Shown in pieces: positions 1 through 9,605 of a stretch of 53,573 nucleotides of DNA. The stretch covers positions 1 through 53,573 of the forward strand of contig MEKX01000157.1 in assembly GCA_001767075.1 (NCBI GenBank), in the 5' to 3' direction. The first letter of the stretch is position 1, and every line of letters starts with the position of its first letter. Source of the DNA: Acidobacteria bacterium RIFCSPLOWO2_12_FULL_54_10. GTDB taxonomy: Bacteria > Acidobacteriota > Terriglobia > 2-12-FULL-54-10. Below the pieces are notes generated by a model, which made no database searches, was not told the origin of the DNA, and saw only the letters and a program-made list of their open reading frames with translations. The translations under genes and the position numbers were made by a program.

Positions 1-107
1 GGGGAAATGGCATGGGTATTTCGATTCGCAAGCTATCCGAAATGGGAAAATCTCTTCTATGAGGTAACCGCCGACAGTCGTTCGCGCAGCTCCCGCTGGG
101 GCGAGGC

Positions 108-716
108 TTATTCAGCCGCTCGCGCATGAACGATGAAACGTTTTGGAGCGGAACCCACAAAGGAGAACGGGTAGCAAGTGACTAGCGTCAATGCGGGCTC
201 CGCGGAGGGTTGCAGGACCGTGGTATTGTCAGGGTCCGCGATTTCGACCGATTTCACAATGTACCGGAAAGAGCCAGAGAGCGTGGTCAGCACAATCTCG
301 TCATTCTCGGCGATTTCTTGCAGCGGCCGAAAGAACGTGTCGCGGTGCGCGGCAATCACTGTATTGCCTGCATCGCCGGGCAGGCCTGTTCCCGGGATGT
401 GCCCTGCTCCCAAGAGCAACTGTCGTTCCCCATCGCCTTCCAAGATCATCGTGGACAAGTTCAGACGGGGGATTTCAATCCTGCCGATCACCGAATTGAT
501 CATCGGAGGCGGACGGTTCTTTGCACCGCGATACCAAGGACCCGAATTGGAAGAAAGATGTGCAGCGACTGGGCTGTTCCCCAAGTCCCGCTGGAATGCC
601 CAATTTGCGTAAGCCTGAAATCCCTCCGCCCACACGAGCAGAACTACGCAATAGACTAGAGCCAGTGCGCCGGCAATCTGAAATCCGCGAGCTAGCAGGC
701 GTATCGTAGCCTTCAT
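108..716 (-). CDS. Class D-like sortase (transpeptidase)
   Basis: A membrane-anchored cysteine transpeptidase that should cut a C-terminal LPxT-type signal and attach the protein to an amine acceptor. The 202-residue protein has one N-terminal membrane segment (about 12-30) and a sortase barrel with His124 (AAHRDTFF), Cys181 (TLVTCYPF) and Arg193 (KRFIVHA), the full catalytic triad. The TLxTCYPF form is typical of class D sortases. The gene follows the LPRTA-bearing gene at 783-1538 on the same strand, its obvious substrate, with a strong hairpin and T-tract between them. A GGAAGG sits just before the ATG at 716. Sortases are known mainly from monoderm cell walls; in a diderm the acceptor is unknown. 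The fold and triad are clear; the acceptor and exact specificity are inference. Confidence 0.9.
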   Translation of the reverse strand: MKATIRLLARGFQIAGALALVYCVVLLVWAEGFQAYANWAFQRDLGNSPVAAHLSSNSGPWYRGAKNRPPPMINSVIGRIEIPRLNLSTMILEGDGERQLLLGAGHIPGTGLPGDAGNTVIAAHRDTFFRPLQEIAENDEIVLTTLSGSFRYIVKSVEIADPDNTTVLQPSAEPALTLVTCYPFSFVGSAPKRFIVHARAAE

Positions 717-726
717 AGCCTTCCGG

Positions 727-770
727 AAAAAAGGAGCGGCCGCGGCGCCTTCGCCCCGGCGCCGGGCCGC
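727..770 (-). terminator. Hairpin plus T6 between LPRTA gene and sortase
   Basis: On the minus strand, arms 758-770 and 736-749 form a very GC-rich stem (GCGGCCCGGCGCC against GGCGCCGCGGCCGC, one bulge) followed by six T at 732-727. This has the form of an intrinsic terminator. It lies after the LPRTA protein gene and before the sortase gene, so it may let the substrate be made in excess over the enzyme by partial readthrough. Confidence 0.7.
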
Positions 771-782
771 GGAAAATCGAAC

Positions 783-1538
783 CTAACTACTCTCTTTGGC
801 GAACGATTTCAGTATGGCTCCCATCGCCAGTGCCAATCCTCCTAGCAATCCCAGTAACGGGAACGGGCTGGCGGTGCGCGGCAACTCGGGCTGTTCCTGA
901 GTGGTCGGTTCCGCAGCCGGCGTGGGCGTCGCAGCTGGGGCCGTCGGAGCGGGAGTGGTAGCTTGTGCTATCTCAACGTTTTCCTGTTCCGCAGGCTGTT
1001 CCGCCATCGCCGGTTCGCGGCTAGCTGGAGCAGCTTGGGGTTCATACGCCGGAGCTGCCGGTGCTGGGGCAGCGGCAGTGCTGGCCGGGGTCACCGGCTC
1101 GCCCGCGAGTGCCATCAACACTGGCCCGCCCTTGGGATAGAGGAATTGCTCTCCTGTGATCTCCCCTGGATAAAAAATATCCCTCACGGCCGGAGGGGTA
1201 CTCCCTCTGGTTTCATAAAACGTCACTTCGACATTTTCCGAAGGCCGCGAACGCTCGACGGGAATCGCCATGAGGGTGGCGTGAATTTTCGTTTCATCGT
1301 GATTCCAAAACCGCAAGATGTTCGGATTCCCCCAGTCCACCCGCTTGACGACATAGGTGCCGGATTCCAGAACCGCACCCGGAATTTGTACCGGCTGGCT
1401 AAAGGTCAAGATTGTTTTCTTGTCCATCGCGCTGGCGCTGCTGTTGGGAACCAAACAGAGCCCCAACAGCATCAGTCCAGTTACTAGCATCAGAAGGGCT
1501 CTCCGCAGTGGTAGTCTTCGATTCATTTCATAGTGCAT
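783..1538 (-). CDS. Secreted protein with LPRTA sorting signal
   Basis: A likely substrate of the neighbouring sortase. The chosen ATG at 1538 has GAGGAGGAAG seven bases upstream; the longer reading from 1556 begins with a TTG that overlaps this Shine-Dalgarno and is unlikely. The 251-residue product has a signal peptide (about 14-38, ending SSASA) and a beta-rich domain of about 90 residues (ILTFSQPVQIPG to YPGEITG). A long Ala/Pro/Glu linker follows, then LPRTA at 219-223, a hydrophobic stretch (PFPLLGLLGGLALAMGAIL) and a KSFAKESS tail. That is the classic sorting-signal layout with TA in place of TG. The N-terminal domain matches the protein at 23466-23936. Its biochemical role is unknown. 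Confidence 0.85.
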   Translation of the reverse strand: MHYEMNRRLPLRRALLMLVTGLMLLGLCLVPNSSASAMDKKTILTFSQPVQIPGAVLESGTYVVKRVDWGNPNILRFWNHDETKIHATLMAIPVERSRPSENVEVTFYETRGSTPPAVRDIFYPGEITGEQFLYPKGGPVLMALAGEPVTPASTAAAPAPAAPAYEPQAAPASREPAMAEQPAEQENVEIAQATTPAPTAPAATPTPAAEPTTQEQPELPRTASPFPLLGLLGGLALAMGAILKSFAKESS

Positions 1539-1880
1539 AAATATCTTCCTCCTCAATTCTGGCTACCCCACTAATTGCAAGTCATGGGCCAAGGAAGTGA
1601 CAGCCCGTAACTTTTTGATTCCAGTTGGGCTGTTCAACGTTGGGGGGGATCTTGAGACCATTGGATTCCTCTCAGATAACCCTCCGTTCCCCTCTAAAAG
1701 GAATTTTTTCCGCTTTGCAAGTGCCCGTAGGGGGACGGGAGTAATTCGGGCAGGACTAGAGCAAATATCCTAAAAAACTAAGTTGAACTCCCAATTGCGT
1801 CTCCGGTCAATCGAACTGACAATCTGCCTGGAACACAGCATCTGAGGATCGAATTGCGCGGGGAAGCATCGGAGCCGAAC
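1539..1880. other. Divergent intergenic region with CCCGT hairpin
   Basis: 342 bases between two divergent genes, without a convincing ORF. It holds a GC palindrome (CCCGT 1724-1728, ACGGG 1735-1739 around a G-run) and a TTTTTTCC tract near 1704. It must carry both promoters, but no clear -35/-10 pair stands out. Confidence 0.5.
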
Positions 1881-2399
1881 TTGCAAAATCTGCAGGAGCT
1901 TGCTGCAACGGAACGAAACTCCAGAAGAACCAGATTCTGGCATCTGCTTTTCACACTTACTTGGATCCTGGGAACCGCTGTAGCGGTCTCAAGCGCTGAC
2001 TTGCCGGTCGACCTTACCGAGCAACACCTAAATGACGTCGTAAGGGATTTTCGGGGCAGGCTGCGTATTACTCCACCGGTATCGGTTTCCATTGTCGCAG
2101 CCAATCAATACCTTGTTTCGGTGGAACAAGCATCGCGGCCACAGAAGGGTTTCATCATCAAGTTTGACCGAGAATTTCTCCCTACTTTGGAAGAGCAAGA
2201 ACTGCGCGCTGTGATTGCCCACGAGCTGGGCCACATCTGGATTTTCACCCACCACCCCTATCTTCAGACAGAACCTCTGGCGAATGAAAAAGCAATGCAA
2301 CTGGTTGACCGCGAGAGCCTCGAGAAGGTTTATAAGAAGGTCTGGCAGTTCGAGGGACAGAAGGGTTCTTTGGAAGAATTCCTAGCTAAGGTCGAGTAG
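1881..2399 (+). CDS. Small secreted HEXXH metallopeptidase-like protein
   Basis: A 172-residue exported protein with a minimal zinc-protease core. The TTG at 1881 is chosen because GGAG lies six bases upstream; the reading frame stays open to another TTG at 1854. A hydrophobic segment (FWHLLFTLTWILGTAVAVSS) looks like a signal peptide or anchor. The active-site helix reads IAHELGHIW (HEXXH at about 114-118), followed by LANEKAMQLVD, whose Glu could be the third zinc ligand as in M48-like gluzincins. It is about a third of the length of the M48 protein at 16549-18057 and lacks that protein's C-terminal region. Its substrate is unknown, and an inactive or chaperone-like role is possible. Confidence 0.7.
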   Translation: MQNLQELAATERNSRRTRFWHLLFTLTWILGTAVAVSSADLPVDLTEQHLNDVVRDFRGRLRITPPVSVSIVAANQYLVSVEQASRPQKGFIIKFDREFLPTLEEQELRAVIAHELGHIWIFTHHPYLQTEPLANEKAMQLVDRESLEKVYKKVWQFEGQKGSLEEFLAKVE

Positions 2400-2518
2400 A
2401 AAACCCCAAAGCGCTTGGCATTCCTCTGGCGTCCGTCGCGGCTCGATGGAACGCAAGGTCTAGTCCCACCCATCATGCGGTTGAGAATCGATCCAGACGG
2501 GCCATAGTGACGTAGAAA

Positions 2519-3907
<1,389 letters not shown>

Positions 3908-4031
3908 TTTTTCATTCTCCGATTATCTAGGATTCCCATCTCGCCCCGCCGGCTGCGCAAATTATAGACCCAACTGCTTTCGTTCCTGCTATATTCCTCA
4001 ATACTCAGTCAGCGCTCGGAAAATATACCGT

Positions 4032-4068
4032 CCTGCCAGTCTCGCAAACCGGTCCAGGTCCTGGCAGG
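4032..4068 (-). promoter_or_regulatory. Hairpin between treT and fumC
   Basis: A perfect eight-base inverted repeat (CCTGCCAG at 4032-4039 and CTGGCAGG at 4061-4068) with a 21-base loop lies between the end of treT and the start of fumC. It has no T-tract on the minus strand, so it could be a weak or Rho-assisted terminator for the operon, or a fumC leader structure. Confidence 0.35.
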
Positions 4069-4186
4069 TAAGGGCTATGAAGGCAATTGGCAAAATCACC
4101 TGCCTAGGCGGGTTGGTCGGTTAGGGGGAGCGGTGCCGACTCTGGATTAACCCCGGGGTCTACTCGAAGGTTTTTGGGCGATTAAC

Positions 4187-5434
4187 TTAGCTCTGTTGAA
4201 GGACCAAAAACAGAAGAAGATAACGCTTCAGGTTGTGCGTGACCAGAAAATTCTCTTTGATATGCTCATGACCATTCTCGCCGAGCCGGGCGGCGAAGTC
4301 CGGGTTGGAAAGCAGGAAGCGAATCTGGTAGGCGGTTCCCTCGACCGAATGTGTCAGCATTCCCGTCACTTTATGGATGACCTGAGAGGGAATCCCACCC
4401 ACGGCCGAAGCTACTACCGGCTTCTTTTTCCATAGCGCTTCGGTAACAGTAAGCCCGAATCCCTCCCGTAGCGATTTCTGAATGATTATGGTCGAAACAC
4501 GTTGTAGGGCATTGATCTCCAAATAGCTCCAAGGCGGCAAGATTAGAATGTGAATATCGGGATCCATTCCAGCAGCTTCCTGTACTTCCTGCAAGACCGC
4601 TGCACCCTCCGGATCGTCTGTCGCTCCGCCGCCCGCTAAGACCAATTGGCAGTCAAAATACTTTTTGACCCTGCGATACGCTGCGAGCACGCCCACGGGG
4701 TCCTTGAGCCGGTCGAAGCGGGAAATCTGCGTCAGGATAGGACGCTTCGTGTCAATCCCGAATCGGTCTGCCACCGACTGGATAAATTCTGGCTCGAGTT
4801 CACGATTCTTATCTGCCAAAGGATCGATCGTCGGGAAGAAAAGGTATTGAGGGATGCTCAAACCTTGAGTGAAGGAGGGAGAGGAAAACAATGACGCGTC
4901 ATACTTCTCGATGAAGGGGCGGAGGAAGTTCCACACATCGCTGTTCGGACGGGATAGATCGATGTGACAGCGCCAAATCCACTTGTTATTCAAGCCGTCT
5001 CTGGCTTGCACCAATGCAGCTGGTTGGGGATCGTGGATCACGATAAAATCATCATCCAGCGCGATGTTTTTCTTGTTTTCCTCGATCACCTGGAGAAAAA
5101 GATCATACCATTCCGGGCGACCCTCAAACGGGGCGCCGTGGAGGGCATTGTGGAACGCTTTGGTGATGACAAAAAAGTCATCGCCGCCCTTCAGCACCTC
5201 CCAACAGGTGGGCACCCACAGCTCCTCCATTAACGGCACGATGCGGTACAGCAGCTCTGCCACGCCGCCTCCCACTGCGGTGGAGTTCACCATTTTTACA
5301 CGCCGTCCTCCAATCCGATTGGCCAGTTCGCGCAGTTCATGCACTTCCGGCTGGCCAATGACGGCCGCATAGTCATCGAGATGAGGTGTATTAACCCCTT
5401 CCGATATCTTGGGGGTACTCATTAGTGTTGCCAT
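4187..5434 (-). CDS. treT: Trehalose synthase TreT, GT4 glycosyltransferase
   Basis: TreT joins the glucose of an NDP-glucose to free glucose to give trehalose, reversibly, in the cytoplasm. The 415-residue protein has the family length and GT-B layout. The N-terminal half carries VKMVNSTAVGGGVAELL (donor loop), WEVLKGGDDFF and FIVIHDPQPAAL. The C-terminal half carries ILTQISRFDRLKDP, VLAGGG and the retaining-GT4 signature QKSLREGFGLTVTEALWK. It is the last gene of the mla-DUF5752-treT operon and overlaps the DUF5752 stop by 13 bases, so translation is probably coupled. A GGAACG precedes the ATG. TreT next to DUF5752 is a recurrent pairing as I recall it; linkage to a lipid transporter is unusual. 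Confidence 0.85.
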   Translation of the reverse strand: MATLMSTPKISEGVNTPHLDDYAAVIGQPEVHELRELANRIGGRRVKMVNSTAVGGGVAELLYRIVPLMEELWVPTCWEVLKGGDDFFVITKAFHNALHGAPFEGRPEWYDLFLQVIEENKKNIALDDDFIVIHDPQPAALVQARDGLNNKWIWRCHIDLSRPNSDVWNFLRPFIEKYDASLFSSPSFTQGLSIPQYLFFPTIDPLADKNRELEPEFIQSVADRFGIDTKRPILTQISRFDRLKDPVGVLAAYRRVKKYFDCQLVLAGGGATDDPEGAAVLQEVQEAAGMDPDIHILILPPWSYLEINALQRVSTIIIQKSLREGFGLTVTEALWKKKPVVASAVGGIPSQVIHKVTGMLTHSVEGTAYQIRFLLSNPDFAARLGENGHEHIKENFLVTHNLKRYLLLFLVLQQS

Positions 5435-6096
5435 CGTTCCATTGTCTCCAATATTTCTTTGCGCACGCCTTCGAGAGTATTGGTATAGAAGTCAACACGA
5501 TTTACCTTTTCGGCCAACTCGGGAAGACTCAGACTGTCTTCAATCCACTGGGAGAAATCATTGGTCGCTAGTTGCAATCGTAAGCGGGAATTAATGAAGT
5601 GAAAATGAAGTGTTTGCAAGCTGAGCTTCCTGATCCCATCGGAGAGTTCCCGGAGCGTGTAAGCCTTGGCGTCCAGAGGAACCGCCAGTTCGATGGCTTC
5701 GGAAAAGTAGAAGGGCTCAAATGCCGGCCGGTCCGCTGATTGCGGGTTCCGCTTAAGATAGTTTTCCAAGGCGTCCACGAGAACTTGGCGGAGGTCCGCC
5801 AGCGAGACAAAATCCCTCAGGTCGATGGCCCCCAATTCTTCGGCCAGCATGGTTTCGTTACACGACGCCATTACCCATTGCGCGAAATCATTCGAAAAAA
5901 CTGTATAGTGGTGTGATTCCAGGCTTTGAAAGGTGTGAAAGAAAATCGAGTCTTCCGGAACTGTGCGAAGGTGGCTGCCTAACTCCGCCAGCGTCCATGC
6001 ACGTTCGGTTCTAATTTTGATCAGATAGGATGCCGCTACAAAGTGGAAGGAGCGTTTCGCCTGTCTTATCACACTGTCTGCCAGAACCTTATTCAT
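5422..6096 (-). CDS. DUF5752 family protein (internally duplicated)
   Basis: A 224-residue protein of unknown function, often a neighbour of TreT-type trehalose synthases. The ATG at 6096 is chosen because GGAGGAGG lies eight bases before it; an ATG at 6114 in frame is weaker. The sequence is two tandem repeats of about 95 residues. Each starts FhF..A..L and passes through a (W/Y)TLxEL motif, F(F/H)H, NDF(A/S)QW and LAE, and ends in a helix with LENYL or METMERW-like residues. No catalytic motif or membrane segment is visible. The start overlaps the stop of the MCE-OmpA gene by eight bases and its end overlaps treT, so it belongs to the operon. A scaffold or regulator of TreT is possible but unproven. 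Confidence 0.75.
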   Translation of the reverse strand: MNKVLADSVIRQAKRSFHFVAASYLIKIRTERAWTLAELGSHLRTVPEDSIFFHTFQSLESHHYTVFSNDFAQWVMASCNETMLAEELGAIDLRDFVSLADLRQVLVDALENYLKRNPQSADRPAFEPFYFSEAIELAVPLDAKAYTLRELSDGIRKLSLQTLHFHFINSRLRLQLATNDFSQWIEDSLSLPELAEKVNRVDFYTNTLEGVRKEILETMERWQH

Positions 6097-7189
6097 TTCC
6101 AGCGCCTCCTCCATTTATTCGGCCCTCCGAGGATGGTGTCGAGGAGTCCGCCGGTGACGCCGTGGACCCGGTTGGATACACCAGGATTTCAACTTTGCCC
6201 GCATCGCCGGCGTTCGTCCGTGCAGTCTTGCCCAGCCCCTTCGTCTTGAACCGGCTGTCATCCATTTTGAAGTTTTTGACCAGATAGTCGCGCACTACCA
6301 TAGCCCGAGCCTGCGTCAGCACGCGATTATCCTCTGCGTCGCCTTTCATCCCGGTATAGGCCACCGCCACCGCCAGGCCGAAACGGTTTCCTTCAAGGAA
6401 TTTTCCAGCCGCGTTCAATGCCTTTTGATTCTTGAGCTTCGCGCTGTCAGTCTTGTCGAAGATCTGATTTGCGTCGTAGACAAATCTCTGAATGCTGGGC
6501 TGTGCGGGCAGGCGTGCAATTTCGTGCGTGGTCAGTTCCGCGGAATCCTGATAACCGCGCCGGTTGAAAAACCCGCGCAGGAAGAAATTGGTCTTGAGCG
6601 CTTCCATGTTTTCCCGAAACGCGGTAGTCCCGGCTTTGGCCTGCTGGTAGATCTGCTTGTCGTTGACGAGCGCACCCAGGGTTCCTTTACCTTGATCGAT
6701 GTTCGAACTGATCGACTCCAGATGTTCCGTGGCCTCACTGGTACTATCCAGAATTTCATTTGCCTTCTTAATCAAGTCAGAAATATCCAGCGGAGGAAGG
6801 CTCCCTATGGTAGCTCCATCATTCACCTGAGGCGCGTCATTGGATCCGAACGAGATCTCCACGTATTTGTTTCCCAGCAGCCCTTCCGTCTGTATCGCCG
6901 CGATGGAATCATTCTTGATGACATCCTGGGTCGAGCTTTCCATGTCCATCAACACGGTCATTTCTCCGTCGGATTGAGTGGGCAGTTGGATTTGCCGGAC
7001 AGTTCCTTTGTGAATTCCTCCGACGCGCACCGGGGCTCCATTATTGAGGCCAGAGACGTTCTTGAAAGACGCCTTCAGCCGGTAGGTGGAGCTAAACAGG
7101 AACTGCCGATCCCCAATCAGGAAGATGCCGGCGGCCAAGAGAATCAGCGTTCCAACGATAAACATGCCCAGGCGGATCACTCGCGACAT
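6089..7189 (-). CDS. MCE (MlaD-like) protein fused to OmpA-like domain
   Basis: Periplasmic lipid-binding subunit of an Mla-type ABC system. The 366-residue protein has one N-terminal membrane anchor (about 7-27), then an MCE domain (about 36-115, with NGAPVRVGGIHKG and TEGLLGNKYVEIS) and a helical stretch (NEILDSTSEATEHLESISSNI). Past residue 230 comes a domain that resembles OmpA/MotB-type peptidoglycan binding (IFDKTDSAKLKNQKALNAAG, DNRVLTQARAMVVRDYLV, RFKTKGLGKT). Typical MlaD proteins end near 180 residues and lack such a domain. The start lies eight bases after the mlaF stop. The fusion suggests that the transporter is tied to the cell wall or bridges towards the outer membrane. The OmpA assignment is weaker than the MCE one because the usual D...R pair is only partly visible. 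Confidence 0.82.
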   Translation of the reverse strand: MSRVIRLGMFIVGTLILLAAGIFLIGDRQFLFSSTYRLKASFKNVSGLNNGAPVRVGGIHKGTVRQIQLPTQSDGEMTVLMDMESSTQDVIKNDSIAAIQTEGLLGNKYVEISFGSNDAPQVNDGATIGSLPPLDISDLIKKANEILDSTSEATEHLESISSNIDQGKGTLGALVNDKQIYQQAKAGTTAFRENMEALKTNFFLRGFFNRRGYQDSAELTTHEIARLPAQPSIQRFVYDANQIFDKTDSAKLKNQKALNAAGKFLEGNRFGLAVAVAYTGMKGDAEDNRVLTQARAMVVRDYLVKNFKMDDSRFKTKGLGKTARTNAGDAGKVEILVYPTGSTASPADSSTPSSEGRINGGGAGNE

Positions 7190-7197
7190 AATCCCTC

Positions 7198-7947
7198 CTA
7201 AGTATCCTGCCCCAGAAATTTCGCAACAAACGGCTCTTTGCTCTGCTCAAGTTTGTCAAAGGTTCCCTCAAGCAAAATAGTTCCTTCGTGGAGCAGGGCT
7301 ACCCGGTCGGAAACGGCGCGGGCGCCATGCAGGTCATGAGTGACGACAATCGATGCCATCTTATGTTCCGACTGCAGCTGCAGAATCAAGTTTTCGATTT
7401 CTCCCGCGGTGATGGGATCCAGCCCGGCCGTGGGTTCATCGAACAGTAAAATATCAGGCTCCATAGCCAAAGCGCGGGCCAGACCGACTCGCTTCTTCAT
7501 CCCGCCAGAGATCTGGGATGGCATCTTGCGCATGTCCTCGGCCATGCCGACACTCGCCAGCAACTTCCGGGCGCGATCTATTTGTTCTCCTGCTGGCATC
7601 CGATTATGCCGCCGCAGTGGGAAGGCGACATTTTCCTCTAACGTCAGAGAATCATAGAGCGCTGCCTCCTGGAACAGGAAACCGATCTTTTTCCTCACTT
7701 CATTCAACTGCTCCAAGGGCAGGTCCGTAATTTCGCGCCCGTGGATGCGGATGGAGCCTGCATCTGGCTTCTGCAAGGCAACCAACAATTTCAGCAGAAC
7801 GCTTTTTCCGGTTCCGCTGCGGCCCAGCACGGTGAGGGTTTCTCCCTGGGCAATCTCCAGATCAATTCCGTTGAGGACCGTCTGCGTGCCGAAAGATTTC
7901 CGCAAGCCCTTCACGACCACTGCCGACTCGTTCTGTTTGCCTTCCAT
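7198..7947 (-). CDS. mlaF: ABC transporter ATPase, MlaF-type
   Basis: Cytoplasmic ATPase that powers lipid movement through the MlaE permease. The 249-residue protein shows Walker A GRSGTGKS, Q-loop FLFQEAALYDSLT, signature ISGGMKKRVGLARAL, Walker B ILLFDEPTAGLDP and the H-loop VVTHDL. The ISGGM(K/R)KRV form and TAGLDP are typical of the MlaF/TtgA group. ATG 7947 is chosen because AGGGGGAAC lies just upstream; the open frame continues to a TTG at 7974 inside the permease gene, which is less likely. It lies ten bases after the mlaE stop and eight before the MCE gene. Confidence 0.92.
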   Translation of the reverse strand: MEGKQNESAVVVKGLRKSFGTQTVLNGIDLEIAQGETLTVLGRSGTGKSVLLKLLVALQKPDAGSIRIHGREITDLPLEQLNEVRKKIGFLFQEAALYDSLTLEENVAFPLRRHNRMPAGEQIDRARKLLASVGMAEDMRKMPSQISGGMKKRVGLARALAMEPDILLFDEPTAGLDPITAGEIENLILQLQSEHKMASIVVTHDLHGARAVSDRVALLHEGTILLEGTFDKLEQSKEPFVAKFLGQDT

Positions 7948-7957
7948 CGGGTTCCCC

Positions 7958-8740
7958 CTAAGGGAAAAATACAAGGATCAAGCGAACAAGCAAGACGTCG
8001 GCCAGAATCACAAACAGCGACGACAACACGACCGAGCTAGTGGCGGCTCGGCCCACGCCGGCTGTTCCGCCCCTGGTTCGCATTCCCTGAAAGCACGCAA
8101 TCAACCCAATAATCAGACCAAATACGGCGGTCTTGAAGGTTGGCGGGAGAAAATCGTTGAAGGTCACGTTCTTCAGGCCGTCATCCAAAAACAGACGCAG
8201 CGACATGGGTTCCGCAAGCGTCGTGGTGACCCAGCCCATGAAGATGCCTGAGAAATCGGCCGCCAGGGTCAGCAACGGGAGCATCAGAGTGCAGGCCAGA
8301 ACCCGCGTAGCAGCGAGGAACTTGTAGGGATTCACGCCCGAAGCCTCCATGGCGTCGATTTGATCAGTTACTTTCATCGACCCCAATTCTGCACCGATGC
8401 CCGCTGCCACCCGGCCGCTTACGATCAGGGCGGTGATAATCGGGCCACTTTCTCGAAGAATCGAAAATATGATGACGGAGGGGAGCAACGATTTGGCGCC
8501 AAACTGGATTAAACTGTCGCGTGTCTCCAGGGACAAAACTACTCCCGTCGCGGCGCCGGCCAGAGCGACCAGCAACAGCGATTTCGATCCCACCTCGTCC
8601 AGTTGACGGAGGAGCTCGCGACCTTCGTAGGGGGGAGTGAGGACGGCCCGCACCAATCGCCCGGAGAATACGCCCATCTCGCCAAACCATTCTAGGAATG
8701 AGACAACAAGATTCTTAGCAACAGGCAAATGGTTTCTCAT
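7958..8740 (-). CDS. mlaE: Mla-type lipid transport permease
   Basis: Integral inner-membrane permease of an Mla/MCE lipid transport system. From ATG 8740 the protein has 260 residues, the usual length for the family. Typical features are RQLDEVGSKSLLLVALAGAA, SGRVAAGIGAELGSMKVT, EQ-loop-like TDQIDAMEASGVNPYKFL and the C-terminal GTAGVGRAATSSVV. It has five to six membrane segments. An in-frame ATG at 8818 (with GGATGGAGC close by) would add a membrane segment and cannot be excluded; the frame stays open to 9049, where the sequence no longer looks coding. It is the first gene of the five-gene operon ending with treT. Confidence 0.88.
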   Translation of the reverse strand: MRNHLPVAKNLVVSFLEWFGEMGVFSGRLVRAVLTPPYEGRELLRQLDEVGSKSLLLVALAGAATGVVLSLETRDSLIQFGAKSLLPSVIIFSILRESGPIITALIVSGRVAAGIGAELGSMKVTDQIDAMEASGVNPYKFLAATRVLACTLMLPLLTLAADFSGIFMGWVTTTLAEPMSLRLFLDDGLKNVTFNDFLPPTFKTAVFGLIIGLIACFQGMRTRGGTAGVGRAATSSVVLSSLFVILADVLLVRLILVFFP

Positions 8741-9605
8741 CCCACCGTTCGGTAAAATCCATGGCAGTGAAGACGCCATCGCCACGATCACAATAAAGAT
8801 ACTGAGATTGATCGTCATCGCTCCATCCGCTGAGTCGAGTTGCAACTCGCGGTAATTCCAGAACCGCGCGTAGAAACACAGTCCTCGACAGAACCACTGG
8901 GAGCAAATTGCTTGCCAGAACTCTAAGTGTGTGAGATACCCCAAGTACTTATTAGCCTTAGAAAGCGATCGTATGGCTCGCCTGAGCCAGCCAATTCTCG
9001 ATATCAGGGAAAAGTGTCCCGCTACTCTGCTGAATTGAAAATTAGGCAATGATCTTCTGGAATTCCACTAACATATTGATACAAATTAAGTTATTTAACT
9101 GCGTAAGCCTTCCAAAAGTAACCATCGCGCATTACGACTGGGAGACTGGATTGGAGGGAAGGCAGTTAAGCATGCCTGGAGTGATGATCGTTCTGGGTAA
9201 CTGTTAAGTGATCTGGCGATACCGTCCCCTGTGAATCGAAATTCCACTTCCGCCATAACTTTCTACTCAGTCATACTTCGATCATTCTTTGGACTGATTT
9301 ACTTAATCAATATTGGGAACTGGACTCTGAATTGCCAGATCCTTCGTGTGCGGCCGAGCCCACCTGTTTGGGGCACCAAAGGTAGAGCGAGGTCGCGAAA
9401 TCCGCCAAGGGCGAAGCTTCCGGGGGGAACTTCCTCGCCTTTGAGGATTCAGAACGTAGGGCGACAGAACTTTCTAGGGATCTGTCAGAGGCAAGCGGTG
9501 CGCAGCATCGGCCTCCGAATGTGGCACTCCAGATTTCGTCGTCCAGTCACCAGGAGTAAATCTGGCGACTGACTTAGATCGGATTCACAGATTGGGGGGA
9601 TCACT
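8741..9605. promoter_or_regulatory. Long divergent regulatory region
   Basis: About 865 bases between the divergent mla operon and OmpA gene, with no convincing gene; the 113-codon frame at 9231-9572 has biased composition and no Shine-Dalgarno. At 9075-9098 lies an AT-rich element (ATTGATACAAATTAAG then TTATTTAA) that nearly matches one at 12226-12250 ahead of the BON gene. At 9544-9571 a ten-base hairpin (CAGTCACCAG / CTGGCGACTG, one mismatch) ends 34 bases before the OmpA-gene ATG and may act in its leader. Confidence 0.45.

Noticed and set aside
1-107. Left edge of the window
   Set aside because: No start, domain or RNA structure can be supported in this short stretch.
9231-9572. 113-codon plus-strand frame before the OmpA gene
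   Set aside because: Composition is rich in Arg, Ser and Pro with no ribosome site or domain; it spans the leader hairpin.
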